Shown piece by piece: positions 15,289-24,066 of a DNA stretch of 64,000 bases. The DNA lies in the NCBI RefSeq assembly GCF_022763245.1, contig NZ_JALEGV010000030.1:46947-110946 (forward strand), read 5' to 3'. This DNA is from Oricola sp. Lineage in GTDB: Bacteria; Pseudomonadota; Alphaproteobacteria; Rhizobiales; Rhizobiaceae. The notes under the pieces were generated by a model. That model made no database searches. It had not been told where the DNA came from and saw only the letters and a list, made by a program, of their open reading frames with translations. Every line of letters begins with the position of its first letter. Position 1 is the stretch's first letter. The translations under genes were made by a program, and so were the position numbers.

Positions 15289-16594
15289 ATCGCTCATCGG
15301 CTTCGCCGCCGTGCTGATTCTCGTGCTGCTGCGCATGCCGATCGCCTTCGCGATGGGCCTCGTGGGCATGATCGGCTACGCCTACGAGACCTCCTATCGC
15401 GGCGCGATCTCGATCGTCGCGCGGCTGATCATCGACACCAGCCAGGATTACGGCCTGTCGGTGGTGCCGCTGTTCATCCTGATGGGGCTGTTCGTCAACA
15501 AGGGCGGCATCAGCCGGGAGCTCTACCAGGTCTCCAACGCCTTTCTCGGCCATCTGCGCGGCGGCCTCGCCATGGCGACCATCGTCGCTTGCGGCGGCTT
15601 CGCGGCGATCTGCGGCTCGTCGCTTGCGACAGCCGCCACCATGTCCAAGGTGGCGATGCCGGAGATGCGCAAGTTCGGCTATGCCGACGGGCTGTCGACC
15701 GCCTCGATCGCCGCCGGCGGCACGCTCGGCATACTCATCCCTCCCTCCGTCATCCTGGTGATCTACGGGCTGCTGACGGAGACCTCGATCGGCCAGCTCT
15801 TCATCGCGGGCATCGTGCCCGGCATCATGGGCATCCTGTTCTACATGGTGGCCGTGCGCATTTCCGTGGCGCGCAACCCCGAATCCGGACCGGCCGGCCC
15901 GCGCGCGAGCTGGCCGGAGCGGTTGTCTGCGCTGCGCGACGTCTGGTCGGTGCTGCTGCTGTTCGGGCTGGTGATCGGCGGCCTCTACGGCGCGCTCGAC
16001 TTCTGGCCGATCCACCTGACCTTCTCGCCGACCGAAGCCGCCGGCATGGGCGCGATGGGCGCGTTCCTGATCGCCCTCTTCCGCGGCAATCTGAGCTTCG
16101 CCGACACGCGCGAAGTGCTCAAGGAAACCGCCGGCACCACCGCCTCGCTGTTCTCGGTGCTGATCGGCGCCTGGATCTTCTCCAACTTCGTCAATCTCGC
16201 CGGCCTGCCCGAAGCGCTGCGCAACGGCGTCGATTCCCTGGGCCTGGCGCCCTGGATGGTGATGGGCCTGATCATCCTGATCTACATCGCGCTGGGCTGC
16301 GTCTTCGAGAGCCTGTCGATGCTGCTGCTGACGGTGCCGATCTTCTTCCCGTTGGTGACCAGCCTCGGCTTCAACCCGGTCTGGTTCGGCATCGTGGTCG
16401 TCGTGGTCACCGAGATCAGCCTGATCACGCCGCCGGTCGGCCTCAACGTCTTCATCCTGAAGGGCGTGGTCGGCGACGTCTCGACCGCGACGATCTTCAA
16501 GGGCGTGACGCCCTTCTGGATCATGGACATCGTGCGGCTGGCGCTGCTCCTGTTGATCCCGGGCATCGCACTGTTCCTGCCCTCGATGATGTAA
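15281..16594 (+). CDS. TRAP transporter large permease (DctM family)
   Basis: A 437-residue polytopic inner-membrane protein, the main transport subunit. Family features include RMPIAFAMG near the N-terminus, the Gly/Pro-rich GTLGILIPPSVILVIYG, and near the C-terminus the repeat-related LITPPVGLNVFILKG. ATG at 15281 inside the dctQ end is preferred to the in-frame TTG 15 nt upstream. A GC-rich hairpin follows directly after the stop codon. Confidence 0.88.
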   Translation: MTESLIGFAAVLILVLLRMPIAFAMGLVGMIGYAYETSYRGAISIVARLIIDTSQDYGLSVVPLFILMGLFVNKGGISRELYQVSNAFLGHLRGGLAMATIVACGGFAAICGSSLATAATMSKVAMPEMRKFGYADGLSTASIAAGGTLGILIPPSVILVIYGLLTETSIGQLFIAGIVPGIMGILFYMVAVRISVARNPESGPAGPRASWPERLSALRDVWSVLLLFGLVIGGLYGALDFWPIHLTFSPTEAAGMGAMGAFLIALFRGNLSFADTREVLKETAGTTASLFSVLIGAWIFSNFVNLAGLPEALRNGVDSLGLAPWMVMGLIILIYIALGCVFESLSMLLLTVPIFFPLVTSLGFNPVWFGIVVVVVTEISLITPPVGLNVFILKGVVGDVSTATIFKGVTPFWIMDIVRLALLLLIPGIALFLPSMM

Positions 16595-16620
16595 ACCCGG
16601 AGCGACGGACGCCCCGGGTT
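16594..16620 (+). terminator. Candidate terminator after the TRAP operon
   Basis: AACCCGG and CCGGGTT form a 7-bp stem around a 13-nt loop, beginning at the last base of the dctM stop codon. It is followed by CGATCATT rather than a clear T-run. The operon ends here, and the convergent RidA gene ends 60 bp later. Confidence 0.5.
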
Positions 16621-16679
16621 CGATCATTCATCGGCAATGCACAAACTGATTCAGCGGATCGCCGCAGCCTGTTGAATTG

Positions 16680-17075
16680 TCAGGAAATCTCGGCGGTCGC
16701 CTCGATCTCGACCATGGCTTCGTCCTCGACGAGACCGGCGACGACGACCAGCGTCATCGCGGGGAAGTGCCGGCCGAGAACCTTGCGGTAGACCTGCCCG
16801 ACCTCGCGCTGGCGGGCCATGTATTCCTTCTTGTCGGTGACGTACCAGGTGAGCCGCGTGATGTCCTCGGCCTTGCCGCCGGCGCTTTCGACCACGGCGA
16901 CGATGTTCTTCAGCGCCTGCTCCATCTGGCCGATGAAATCGTGGCTTTCGAACACCTGGTCGGCGTTCCAGCCGATCTGGCCGCCGACATAGAGCCGGCC
17001 GTCTTCCGTGAGCATGCCGTTTGCGTAACCCTTGGCGGGCGCCCAGCCCTCGGGTTGGATGATGCGATGAGCCAT
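16680..17075 (-). CDS. RidA-family protein (imine/enamine deaminase type)
   Basis: A 131-residue member of the RidA/YjgF/UK114 family, small trimeric proteins that hydrolyse reactive enamines and imines. Family marks include GQIGWNADQVF, a central VESAGG and the terminal VEIEATAEIS. The conserved Arg of catalytically active RidA (usually in a C-terminal R-V motif) is not obvious, so activity is uncertain. It is the last gene of the 2-aminobenzoyl-CoA operon, where an enamine or imine is expected after dearomatisation and ring hydration; deamination of that intermediate is a sensible but inferred role. It follows the dehydrogenase gene after a gap containing a hairpin. Confidence 0.85.
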   Translation of the reverse strand: MAHRIIQPEGWAPAKGYANGMLTEDGRLYVGGQIGWNADQVFESHDFIGQMEQALKNIVAVVESAGGKAEDITRLTWYVTDKKEYMARQREVGQVYRKVLGRHFPAMTLVVVAGLVEDEAMVEIEATAEIS

Positions 17076-17107
17076 TCGCCAAGCTCTCCTTGCTTGCTGT
17101 TCGCGGT

Positions 17108-17140
17108 GCGCGGAGAGGCCGGTGAAGGCCCCGTCCGCGC
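17108..17140 (-). repeat. Intergenic hairpin between the acyl-CoA dehydrogenase and RidA genes
   Basis: GCGCGGA and TCCGCGC form outer arms, with an inner GGCC/GGCC pair. A second symmetric stretch, GCGCCGC-T-GCGGCGC, lies at 17158-17172. This 116-bp gap is the largest inside the operon. The structures may attenuate or stabilise the transcript, but no T-run is present. Confidence 0.35.
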
Positions 17141-17191
17141 GCGGTGATTGAATTTATGCGCCGCTGCGGCGCCGGTTGCGTTCGGACGGCA

Positions 17192-18352
17192 TCAGCGTGC
17201 CGCCTCGAATTCGGACAATGCCTGGCGCGCGATGACCACGCGCTGCACGTCGGAAGCGCCCTCATAGATGCGCAGCGCCCGGATGTCGCGATAGAGCTCC
17301 TCGACCTTCTGGCCCGACTTGACGCCGTCGCCACCGTGGAGCTGCACCGCCTTGTCGATCACCTGCTGGGCCTGGTCGGTGGCGAAGAGCTTCGCCATCG
17401 CGGCCTCGCGGGTGACGCGCGGCGCACCGGAATCCTTCGTCCAGGCCGCGCGATAGACGAGGAGCGCCGCGGCATCGACGTCCAGCGCCATGTCGGCGAT
17501 GTGGCCCTGGACCATCTGCAGGTCGAAGAGCGGCGCGCCCTGCACGCTGCGCGTCGTCACCCGCGCCAGCGCCTCGTCGAGCGCGCGACGCGCGAAGCCG
17601 AGCGCCGCGGCGGCCACGGTCGAGCGGAACACGTCGAGCACGGACATGGCGATCTTGAAGCCCGATCCTGGCGTGCCGATCAGCGCGGAGGCCGGGATGC
17701 GGCAGTCGGAGAACCGCAGGGTCGCCAGCGGATGCGGCGCGATCGTTTCCAGACGCTCGACAATCTCGAAGCCCGGCAGGCCGGCGGGAATAACGAAGGC
17801 CGACAGCCCCCTCGCCCCCGGCGCTTCTCCGGTGCGCGCGAACAGCGTGTAGACGTCGGCGATGCCGCCATTGGAGATCCAGGTCTTCTCGCCGTTCAGC
17901 ACATAGTCGTCGCCGTCCCGGGTCGCGGTCATCGTGGAATTGGCGACGTCGGATCCCGATTGCGGCTCGGTGAGGGCGAAGGCGGAGATCGCCTGCCCGC
18001 TTCGCGTCAGCGGCAGCCACTCGTCTTTCTGTTGAGTCGTGCCGAAAAGGGAGAGCGCGCCCGTACCGAGACCCTGCATGGCGAAGGCGAAATCGGCGAG
18101 ACCATCGTGGCGGGCCAGCGTCTCGCGCGTCAGGCAGAGCTTGCGAACGTCGAGGCGTTCGCCGTCCTGCGCGGCGCTGTGATTGAGCCAACCGTCCCGC
18201 CCCATCGCCGAAACGAGGTCGCGGCAGGCCGTGTCGGTGTCGCCGTGATCGATGCCCGGCAAGGCGCCTGCCGCCCAGGTGTCGAGATCCTGCGCGAACG
18301 CCTTGTGCTCGGGCGTCAGGAACGGCCAGTCGAGGAAGCTCCGGTCGGCCAT
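17192..18352 (-). CDS. Acyl-CoA dehydrogenase of the 2-aminobenzoyl-CoA operon
   Basis: A 386-residue FAD-dependent acyl-CoA dehydrogenase. It has the FAD/substrate motif [11 protein letters not shown], the middle-domain [11 protein letters not shown], and the catalytic Glu in [11 protein letters not shown] near the C-terminus. The ATG at 18352 shares one base with the stop of the crotonase gene (TGATG). It would introduce a double bond in an alicyclic or ring-opened intermediate made by the monooxygenase/reductase and pass electrons to ETF. The exact substrate is inferred. Confidence 0.85.
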   Translation of the reverse strand: MADRSFLDWPFLTPEHKAFAQDLDTWAAGALPGIDHGDTDTACRDLVSAMGRDGWLNHSAAQDGERLDVRKLCLTRETLARHDGLADFAFAMQGLGTGALSLFGTTQQKDEWLPLTRSGQAISAFALTEPQSGSDVANSTMTATRDGDDYVLNGEKTWISNGGIADVYTLFARTGEAPGARGLSAFVIPAGLPGFEIVERLETIAPHPLATLRFSDCRIPASALIGTPGSGFKIAMSVLDVFRSTVAAAALGFARRALDEALARVTTRSVQGAPLFDLQMVQGHIADMALDVDAAALLVYRAAWTKDSGAPRVTREAAMAKLFATDQAQQVIDKAVQLHGGDGVKSGQKVEELYRDIRALRIYEGASDVQRVVIARQALSEFEAAR

Positions 18353-19152
18353 CAGTCGCCCTCGAAGACCGGTTTCTGCTTGGCGACGAAGGCGTGGTAG
18401 GCGCGTTCGAAATCGCCGGTCTGCATGCAGATCGCCTGCGCCTGTGCCTCGGCCTCGATGGCCTGCTCGATCGACATCGACCATTCCTGTGCCAGCATGG
18501 TCTTGGTCATCATGTGCCCGAAATTGGGGCCGGCCGCGATGCGCTTCGCCAGGTCGGCGGCTTCGGCCTCCAGCGCGTCGGCCGGCACCACCTTGTTGTG
18601 GAAGCCCCAGGCCGCGCCCTCGTCGGCGCTCATCGAGCGGCCCGTATAGAGGAGGTCGGCGGCCCGGCCCTGCCCGATGATGCGCGGCAGGATCGCGCAG
18701 GCGCCCATGTCGCAACCGGCGAGCCCGACGCGGGTGAACAGGAAAGCGACCTTCGCCTCCGGCGTCGCGACGCGCAGGTCGGACGCCATGGCGATGATCG
18801 CGCCGGCGCCGACGCAGATGCCGTCGATGGCCGCGATGACCGGCTTGCCGCAATTGACCATCGCCTTGACGAGATCCCCCGTCATGCGGGTGAAGGCGAG
18901 CAGTTCCTTCATGCTCATCTTCGTCAGCGGCCCGATGATGTCGTGCACGTCGCCGCCCGAGGAGAAATTGCCGCCATTGGAGGCGAACACGACCGCCTTG
19001 ACCTCGTCGTCATAGACAAGGTCCCGGAACCAGTCGCGCAATTCCGCGTAGCTGTCGAAAGTCAGCGGGTTCTTGCGCTCCGGTCGGTCCAGCGCGATCG
19101 TCGCGATCCCGTCCTCAATCCTGCACAGAAAATGCTTCACGTCGCTGCGCAT
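18352..19152 (-). CDS. Crotonase-family protein (enoyl-CoA hydratase/isomerase)
   Basis: A 266-residue crotonase-fold enzyme acting on a CoA thioester. The oxyanion-hole segments [11 protein letters not shown] and [10 protein letters not shown] are present. Neither of the two glutamates used by true enoyl-CoA hydratases is seen (GAGAIIAM instead of GGGCEL, and FTRVGLAG instead of PEVxLG); an Asp occurs at GCDMGA, where PaaG-type isomerases have theirs. It may therefore be an isomerase or ring hydrolase rather than a simple hydratase. It overlaps MarR and dehydrogenase genes by 1 nt each, in the operon for anthraniloyl-CoA breakdown. Confidence 0.82.
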   Translation of the reverse strand: MRSDVKHFLCRIEDGIATIALDRPERKNPLTFDSYAELRDWFRDLVYDDEVKAVVFASNGGNFSSGGDVHDIIGPLTKMSMKELLAFTRMTGDLVKAMVNCGKPVIAAIDGICVGAGAIIAMASDLRVATPEAKVAFLFTRVGLAGCDMGACAILPRIIGQGRAADLLYTGRSMSADEGAAWGFHNKVVPADALEAEAADLAKRIAAGPNFGHMMTKTMLAQEWSMSIEQAIEAEAQAQAICMQTGDFERAYHAFVAKQKPVFEGD

Positions 19153-19637
19153 CAGTCGTCCTTTTCCTCTGTCTCGCCGGCGGAGCGGGCCACCTCGGCC
19201 AGCAGCGCCGAAAGCCGCACGGCGCTGTCCGGTTCGACCTCGCCCAGCAGCTCGTTGACCCATCGTTCATGCGCGGCGGCCTGCCGCTCGAATTCGGCGC
19301 GGCCCTTCGATGTCAGCACGGCACGGAACGCCCGCTTGTCGCCATGCACCTTCTCGCGCAGCGCGAAGCCGTCCTCGACCAGCCGGTCGACGATGCCCGT
19401 GACATTGCCGTTGGACACCTTCAGCACGCCGCTCAATTCGCTCATCTTCAGCCCGGGACCGACGCGGTAGAGCGCCGACATCACGTCGAAGCGCGGCAGC
19501 GTCGTCGCGAATTCCACGCGCAGCCGCTCGCGCAGCTCCGCCTCGACATGGCGCGACGCCTTCAAGAGCCGCAGCCAGAGGCGCAGCCGGGCCTTGCTGG
19601 CCGGTTCCAGGACCGCCTGTTTGCGGGTCTGCGTCAT
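19152..19637 (-). CDS. MarR-family regulator inside the 2-aminobenzoyl-CoA operon
   Basis: A 161-residue winged-helix protein with HTH around [28 protein letters not shown] and a wing with [12 protein letters not shown]. It sits between the SDR (ATGA overlap) and the crotonase (TGATG overlap), so it is co-transcribed with the genes it likely controls. The 26-bp palindrome at 22751-22776 in the divergent promoter is a good candidate for its operator. By analogy with BadR/HpaR-like MarR proteins an aromatic-CoA or the free acid could be the inducer; this is inference. Confidence 0.83.
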   Translation of the reverse strand: MTQTRKQAVLEPASKARLRLWLRLLKASRHVEAELRERLRVEFATTLPRFDVMSALYRVGPGLKMSELSGVLKVSNGNVTGIVDRLVEDGFALREKVHGDKRAFRAVLTSKGRAEFERQAAAHERWVNELLGEVEPDSAVRLSALLAEVARSAGETEEKDD

Positions 19638-20389
19638 GTTTCCCCTCCGCTGATGGACACCGCCTGGCCGTTGACCGACCGGCTGCCCTCCGAACAAAGC
19701 CAGAGCGCGGCCTCGGCGACCTCGTCGGTCTGGATGAAGCGGTCCTGCGGATTGCCGGCGCGCAGCGATTTCGCCGCGTCTTCCGCCGACATGCCCGTCT
19801 TCTCCACGATATTGGCGATCGAGCGCTCCAGAAGCGGCGTCTCGATGAAGCCGGGACACAGGGCGTTGACCGTGATGCCCGTGCGGGCCAGTTCGACGGC
19901 GAGCGCCCGGGTCAGGCCGACCACCGCATGCTTGGCGGCGCAATAGCCGGAGACGTAGGGATAACCCTTCAGGCCGGCCGTGGAGGCGACCGCGATCAGC
20001 CGGCCCCAGCCGCGTTCCTTCATGCCGGAGGCGCTTGCCTGCCACAGGTTGAAGACGCCCATCAGGTTGACCGCCAACGCGTCCTCAACATCGCCCGGCG
20101 CCATGCGCAGGAAGGGCTGGCTGGCGGCCGCGCCGGCATTGGCGATCGCGACCTCGACGGGACCGTTGGCCTCGACGGCACGGGCGAGCGCGTCATCGAC
20201 GGCCGCGCGATCGGTGACGTCGCAGGCGAGCGGCAGCGCGCCGGTCCCGACGGCCACGGCCTGCAACGGCTGGGCGCGGCGTCCGAGAATGGTGACCTTG
20301 CCGCCGGCCGCAGCGAAACGCGCAGCCATCTCGGCGCCGACACCGCTGCCGCCACCCGAGATCACGACATGCCGTCCGGCCACGCTCAT
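19634..20389 (-). CDS. Short-chain dehydrogenase/reductase of the 2-aminobenzoyl-CoA operon
   Basis: A 251-residue classical SDR: cofactor motif [12 protein letters not shown], and catalytic YCAAK preceded by Ser in VASTAG. It resembles 3-hydroxyacyl-CoA dehydrogenases of the SDR type, and that role suits the operon: oxidising a beta-hydroxyacyl-CoA made after hydration of the dearomatised ring. It overlaps the monooxygenase/reductase gene upstream and the MarR gene downstream by 4 nt each. Confidence 0.83.
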   Translation of the reverse strand: MSVAGRHVVISGGGSGVGAEMAARFAAAGGKVTILGRRAQPLQAVAVGTGALPLACDVTDRAAVDDALARAVEANGPVEVAIANAGAAASQPFLRMAPGDVEDALAVNLMGVFNLWQASASGMKERGWGRLIAVASTAGLKGYPYVSGYCAAKHAVVGLTRALAVELARTGITVNALCPGFIETPLLERSIANIVEKTGMSAEDAAKSLRAGNPQDRFIQTDEVAEAALWLCSEGSRSVNGQAVSISGGET

Positions 20390-22680
20390 GCCCGGATCAT
20401 CTCCGCTTCGCGGTCCGCCAGGCGCCAGGCCTGGTCGCGCCCTGCCCGGTACGGCAGCGGCCATTCCTCGTGACGGTCGCCGATCTTCGCCGCTTCGTGC
20501 AGCGTCCAGTAGGGATCGGCGAGATGCGGACGCGCGACGCAGACGAGATCGGCGCGCCCGGCCATCAGGATCGAGTTGGCGTGGTCGGCCTCATAGATGT
20601 TGCCGACCGCCATGGTCGAGATGCCGGCCTCGTTGCGGATGCGGTCCGAGAACGGGGTCTGGAACATGCGGCCATAGACCGGGCGGGCCTCGACCGAGGT
20701 CTGGCCTGCCGACACGTCGATGATGTCGGCGCCGGCGTCCTCGAACATGCGGGCGATCTCGACCGCCTCGTCCGGGGTCACGCCCGCCTCGCCGACCCAG
20801 TCATTGGCCGAGATGCGCACCGACATCGGCTTTTCCGCCGGCCAGGCCGCACGCATCGCCCGGAAGACTTCCAGCGGATAGCGCATGCGGTTTTCCAGCG
20901 AGCCGCCATATTCGTCCTGGCGCGTGTTCGACATCGGCGAGATGAAGGACGAGATCAGGTAGCCATGGGCGGCGTGCAGCTCGATCATGTCGAAGCCGGC
21001 GCGCTCGGCCATCTTGGTGGAGGCGACGAACTCGTCGCGCACCGCCTCCATCTCGGCGCGCGTCATCTCACGCGGCATCGCGTTCTTGTCCGACCAGGCG
21101 ATCGGCGACGCGGAAACCAGGTCCCAGTTGCCGTCCTTCAGCGGCGCGTCCATCTCGTCCCAGCCGAGCTGGGTCGAGCCCTTGCGGCCGGAATGGCCGA
21201 TCTGGCAGCAGATGCGGGCGCTGGTTTCGGCATGGACGAAATCGACGAGCCGTTTCCAGGCCGTCTCGTGCTCGGGCGCATAGAGGCCCGGGCAGCCCGG
21301 CGTGATGCGGCCTTCCGGCGAGACGCAGGTCATCTCGGTATAGACCAGCCCGGCGCCGCCCTTGGCGCGCTCGCCGTAATGGATCAGGTGCCAGTCGGTC
21401 GGGCAGCCATCGACGGCCTTGTACTGCGCCATCGGCGACACGACGATGCGGTTCTTCAATTCCATGTCGCGCAGCTTGTAGGGCGCGAACATCGGCGCGC
21501 GCACCGGCGCGTTTTCCGACACGCCCGCCCGCTGCTGGAACCAGGCCTCGGCCGATTTCAGCCATTCGGAATCGCGCAGGCGCAAATTCTCGTGGCTGAT
21601 GCGCTGCGAACGGGTCAGCAGCGAATAGTTCAACTGGACCGGGTCCATGTCGAGATAGCGTTCGACCTGCTCGAACCATTCCAGCGAGTTGCGCGCCGCC
21701 GACTGCAGGCGCAGCACCTCGAGCCGGCGCTCCTCCTGGTAGCGCTCGAAGGCGCGTTCCATGCTCGTCTCGCTGTCGAGCAGGCTGGCCAGCGCGATGG
21801 CGCTGTCGAAGGCGAGGCGCGAGCCCGACCCGATGGAGAAGTGCCCCGTCGCGGCGGCGTCGCCCATCAGCACCACGTTCTTGTGATACCACTTGTCGCA
21901 GATCACCCGCGGGAAGTTCATCCACACGGCCGAACCGCGCAGATGCGCCGCGTTGGAGATCAGTTCGTGACCGCCGAGATGGGCCGCGAAGATCTCGCGG
22001 CACTTCTCCACGATCTCTTCCTTGCTCATGTTCTCGAAGCCGAAATTGTCCCAGGTCTCCTGCTGGCACTCGACGATGAAGGTCGCGGTGTCCTGGTCGA
22101 ACTGGTAGGCGTGCGCCCAAATCCAGCCGTGCTCGGTCTTCTCGAAAATGAAGGTGAAGGCGTCGTCGAATTTCTGGTGGGTGCCCAGCCAGATGAACTT
22201 GCATTCGCGGATGTCGATGTCCGGGCGGAAATGCTCTTCCCAGGCGGTCCGCACGGCGCTGTTGATGCCGTCGCAGGCGACGACGAGGTCGTAGTCGTCG
22301 GTGTAGTCCTCGACCGGGCCGACCTCCGCCTCGAAGCGCAGGTCGACGCCGAGCTCGCGCGCCCTCTCCTGCAAGAGCAGAAGCATCTGCTTGCGGCCGA
22401 TGCCGGCGAAGCCGTGGCCTCCGGAGACGGTGCGTTTGCCCTTGTGGACGACGGCGATGTCGTCCCAATAGGCGAATTTCTCGCGGATGGCGCGGGCGGA
22501 GACGGGATCGTTCTCCTGCATGTTTTCCAGCGCGTCGTCCGACAGGACCACACCCCAGCCGAACGTGTCGTCGGCCTTGTTGCGCTCGAACACCACGACC
22601 TCGTGGTCCGGGTTCCTGAGCTTGATAGAAATCGCGAAATAGAGGCCGGCCGGGCCTCCTCCAAGACATGCGATGCGCAT
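20386..22680 (-). CDS. 2-aminobenzoyl-CoA monooxygenase/reductase (flavin monooxygenase fused to old-yellow-enzyme domain)
   Basis: A 764-residue two-domain flavoprotein. The N-terminal half (to about residue 385) is a PHBH-type FAD monooxygenase with [11 protein letters not shown] at the start and the FAD ribityl motif [18 protein letters not shown]. The C-terminal half, from [19 protein letters not shown], is an OYE/2,4-dienoyl-CoA reductase-like FMN barrel with the active-site segment [19 protein letters not shown]. This fusion is the known architecture of 2-aminobenzoyl-CoA monooxygenase/reductase from Aromatoleum (Azoarcus) evansii, which hydroxylates and then reduces anthraniloyl-CoA to a non-aromatic ring. 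Single-domain salicylyl-CoA 5-hydroxylases lack the second half. The ATG at 22680 begins directly with the Rossmann strand. First gene of its operon. Confidence 0.88.
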   Translation of the reverse strand: MRIACLGGGPAGLYFAISIKLRNPDHEVVVFERNKADDTFGWGVVLSDDALENMQENDPVSARAIREKFAYWDDIAVVHKGKRTVSGGHGFAGIGRKQMLLLLQERARELGVDLRFEAEVGPVEDYTDDYDLVVACDGINSAVRTAWEEHFRPDIDIRECKFIWLGTHQKFDDAFTFIFEKTEHGWIWAHAYQFDQDTATFIVECQQETWDNFGFENMSKEEIVEKCREIFAAHLGGHELISNAAHLRGSAVWMNFPRVICDKWYHKNVVLMGDAAATGHFSIGSGSRLAFDSAIALASLLDSETSMERAFERYQEERRLEVLRLQSAARNSLEWFEQVERYLDMDPVQLNYSLLTRSQRISHENLRLRDSEWLKSAEAWFQQRAGVSENAPVRAPMFAPYKLRDMELKNRIVVSPMAQYKAVDGCPTDWHLIHYGERAKGGAGLVYTEMTCVSPEGRITPGCPGLYAPEHETAWKRLVDFVHAETSARICCQIGHSGRKGSTQLGWDEMDAPLKDGNWDLVSASPIAWSDKNAMPREMTRAEMEAVRDEFVASTKMAERAGFDMIELHAAHGYLISSFISPMSNTRQDEYGGSLENRMRYPLEVFRAMRAAWPAEKPMSVRISANDWVGEAGVTPDEAVEIARMFEDAGADIIDVSAGQTSVEARPVYGRMFQTPFSDRIRNEAGISTMAVGNIYEADHANSILMAGRADLVCVARPHLADPYWTLHEAAKIGDRHEEWPLPYRAGRDQAWRLADREAEMIRA

Positions 22681-22750
22681 GGTGCGTGTGCTCCTGTCCG
22701 CCTGTGCAAGACCGTTGTGTGGGTGAAGCATCCTGCAGTTCGGAAGATAT

Positions 22751-22776
22751 TTCAAGCCTAAAATTTTAAGCTTGAA
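22751..22776. promoter_or_regulatory. 26-bp palindrome in the divergent promoter of the anthraniloyl-CoA genes
   Basis: TTCAAGC-N12-GCTTGAA, where the central N12 (CTAAAATTTTAA) is itself symmetric except for one pair, so 12 of 13 pairs match. It sits between the monooxygenase/reductase (-) and glutaryl-CoA dehydrogenase (+) genes in a 156-bp gap. Size and symmetry suit a MarR dimer site, and the operon encodes a MarR protein. Confidence 0.6.
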
Positions 22777-22836
22777 GTTTTTTGCCCGACCCCATAATGG
22801 ACGTTCCCATCCACACGCACGCGAAGAGGAGGACCC

Positions 22837-24066
22837 ATGTCCGTCGCCTTGGAAGCCAGCAAGCAAGCTGAAGTCGCCCGTTCGAAGATGCCGTCGATGA
22901 ACTGGGAGGACCCGTTCCTGATCGACAGCCAGCTCACCGACGAAGAACGCATGGTCCGCGACAGCGCCGCCGCCTATTGCCAGGACAAGCTGGCGTCACG
23001 CGTGGTCGAGGCCAATCGCGACGAGGTGTTCCACCGCGAGATCATGTCGGAGATGGGCGAGCTCGGCCTGCTCGGCCCCACCATTCCCGAGGAATATGGC
23101 GGTGTCGGCGCCAACTACGTCTCCTACGGTCTCGTCGCGCGCGAAGTCGAGCGTATCGACAGCGGCTACCGTTCGGCCATGTCGGTCCAGTCCAGCCTCG
23201 TGATGCATCCGATCTTCGCCTTCGGCACGGACGGGCAGAAACGGAAATACCTGCCGAAACTCGCCAGCGGCGAATGGGTCGGCTGCTTCGGCCTGACCGA
23301 GCCGGACCACGGCTCCGATCCGGGCGGCATGGTTACGCGGGCCCGAAAGACCGACGGCGGCTACCTCCTCTCCGGCGCCAAGAACTGGATCACCAATTCC
23401 CCGATCGCCGACGTCTTCGTCGTGTGGGCGAAGTCGGCCGAGCACGACAACAAGATCAAGGGCTTCATCCTGGAAAAGGGCATGAAGGGGCTCGCCGCGC
23501 CGAAGATCGAGGGCAAGTTCAGCCTGCGCGCCTCCACCACCGGCATGATCCAGATGGACGAGGTCTTCGTGCCGGAGGAGAACCTGCTGCCGCATGTGGC
23601 CGGCCTCGCCGGACCGTTCGGCTGCCTCAACCGCGCGCGCTACGGCATCTCCTGGGGCGCGATGGGCGCGGCCGAAGCCTGCTGGCACGCCGCGCGCCAA
23701 TACACGATGGACCGCAAGCAGTTCGGCAAGCCGCTGGCCGCCAACCAGCTGATCCAGAAGAAGCTCGCCGACATGCAGACCGACATTTCGCTCGGCCTCC
23801 TCGGCTGCCTGCGGCTCGGCCGGATGTTCGACGACCATTCCGCGCCGGCCGAACTGATCAGCCTGATGAAGCGAAACAATTGCGGCAAGGCGCTGGACAT
23901 CGCGCGCACGGCGCGCGACATGCATGGCGGCAACGGCATCAGCGACGAATATGGCGTTATCCGCCACGTCATGAACCTGGAGGCCGTCAACACATACGAG
24001 GGCACGCATGACATCCATGCGCTGATCCTCGGCCGGGCACAAACAGGGATACAGGCCTTCACATGA
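22837..24066 (+). CDS. gcdH: Glutaryl-CoA dehydrogenase
   Basis: A 409-residue acyl-CoA dehydrogenase of the glutaryl-CoA subfamily, which oxidises and decarboxylates glutaryl-CoA to crotonyl-CoA. It carries the subfamily segment [14 protein letters not shown] with the Arg that binds the distal carboxylate, [30 protein letters not shown], and the catalytic Glu in [17 protein letters not shown]. Divergent from the 2-aminobenzoyl-CoA operon and overlapping the FadJ-type gene by 4 nt, it fits the final stage, when ring-opened C7 dicarboxylyl-CoA has been shortened to glutaryl-CoA. Confidence 0.9.
   Translation: MSVALEASKQAEVARSKMPSMNWEDPFLIDSQLTDEERMVRDSAAAYCQDKLASRVVEANRDEVFHREIMSEMGELGLLGPTIPEEYGGVGANYVSYGLVAREVERIDSGYRSAMSVQSSLVMHPIFAFGTDGQKRKYLPKLASGEWVGCFGLTEPDHGSDPGGMVTRARKTDGGYLLSGAKNWITNSPIADVFVVWAKSAEHDNKIKGFILEKGMKGLAAPKIEGKFSLRASTTGMIQMDEVFVPEENLLPHVAGLAGPFGCLNRARYGISWGAMGAAEACWHAARQYTMDRKQFGKPLAANQLIQKKLADMQTDISLGLLGCLRLGRMFDDHSAPAELISLMKRNNCGKALDIARTARDMHGGNGISDEYGVIRHVMNLEAVNTYEGTHDIHALILGRAQTGIQAFT

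Noticed and set aside
15275..16627. A 450-codon - strand frame over the DctM gene
   Set aside because: Translation is dominated by Asp, Glu, His and Arg, the mirror image of hydrophobic membrane codons; DctM is clear on +.
17158..17172. GCGCCGC-T-GCGGCGC as a terminator
   Set aside because: The loop would be too small without opening the stem, and there is no T-run; recorded only with the nearby hairpin.
20386..22680. Salicylyl-CoA 5-hydroxylase
   Set aside because: That enzyme corresponds to the N-terminal half only; the fused OYE reductase domain and beta-oxidation neighbours point to 2-aminobenzoyl-CoA monooxygenase/reductase.
20470..22761. A 763-codon open frame antisense to the monooxygenase/reductase gene
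   Set aside because: It mirrors the codon pattern of the opposite strand, lacks any recognisable domain, and the antisense gene has complete FMO and OYE motifs; long shadow frames are expected in high-GC DNA.
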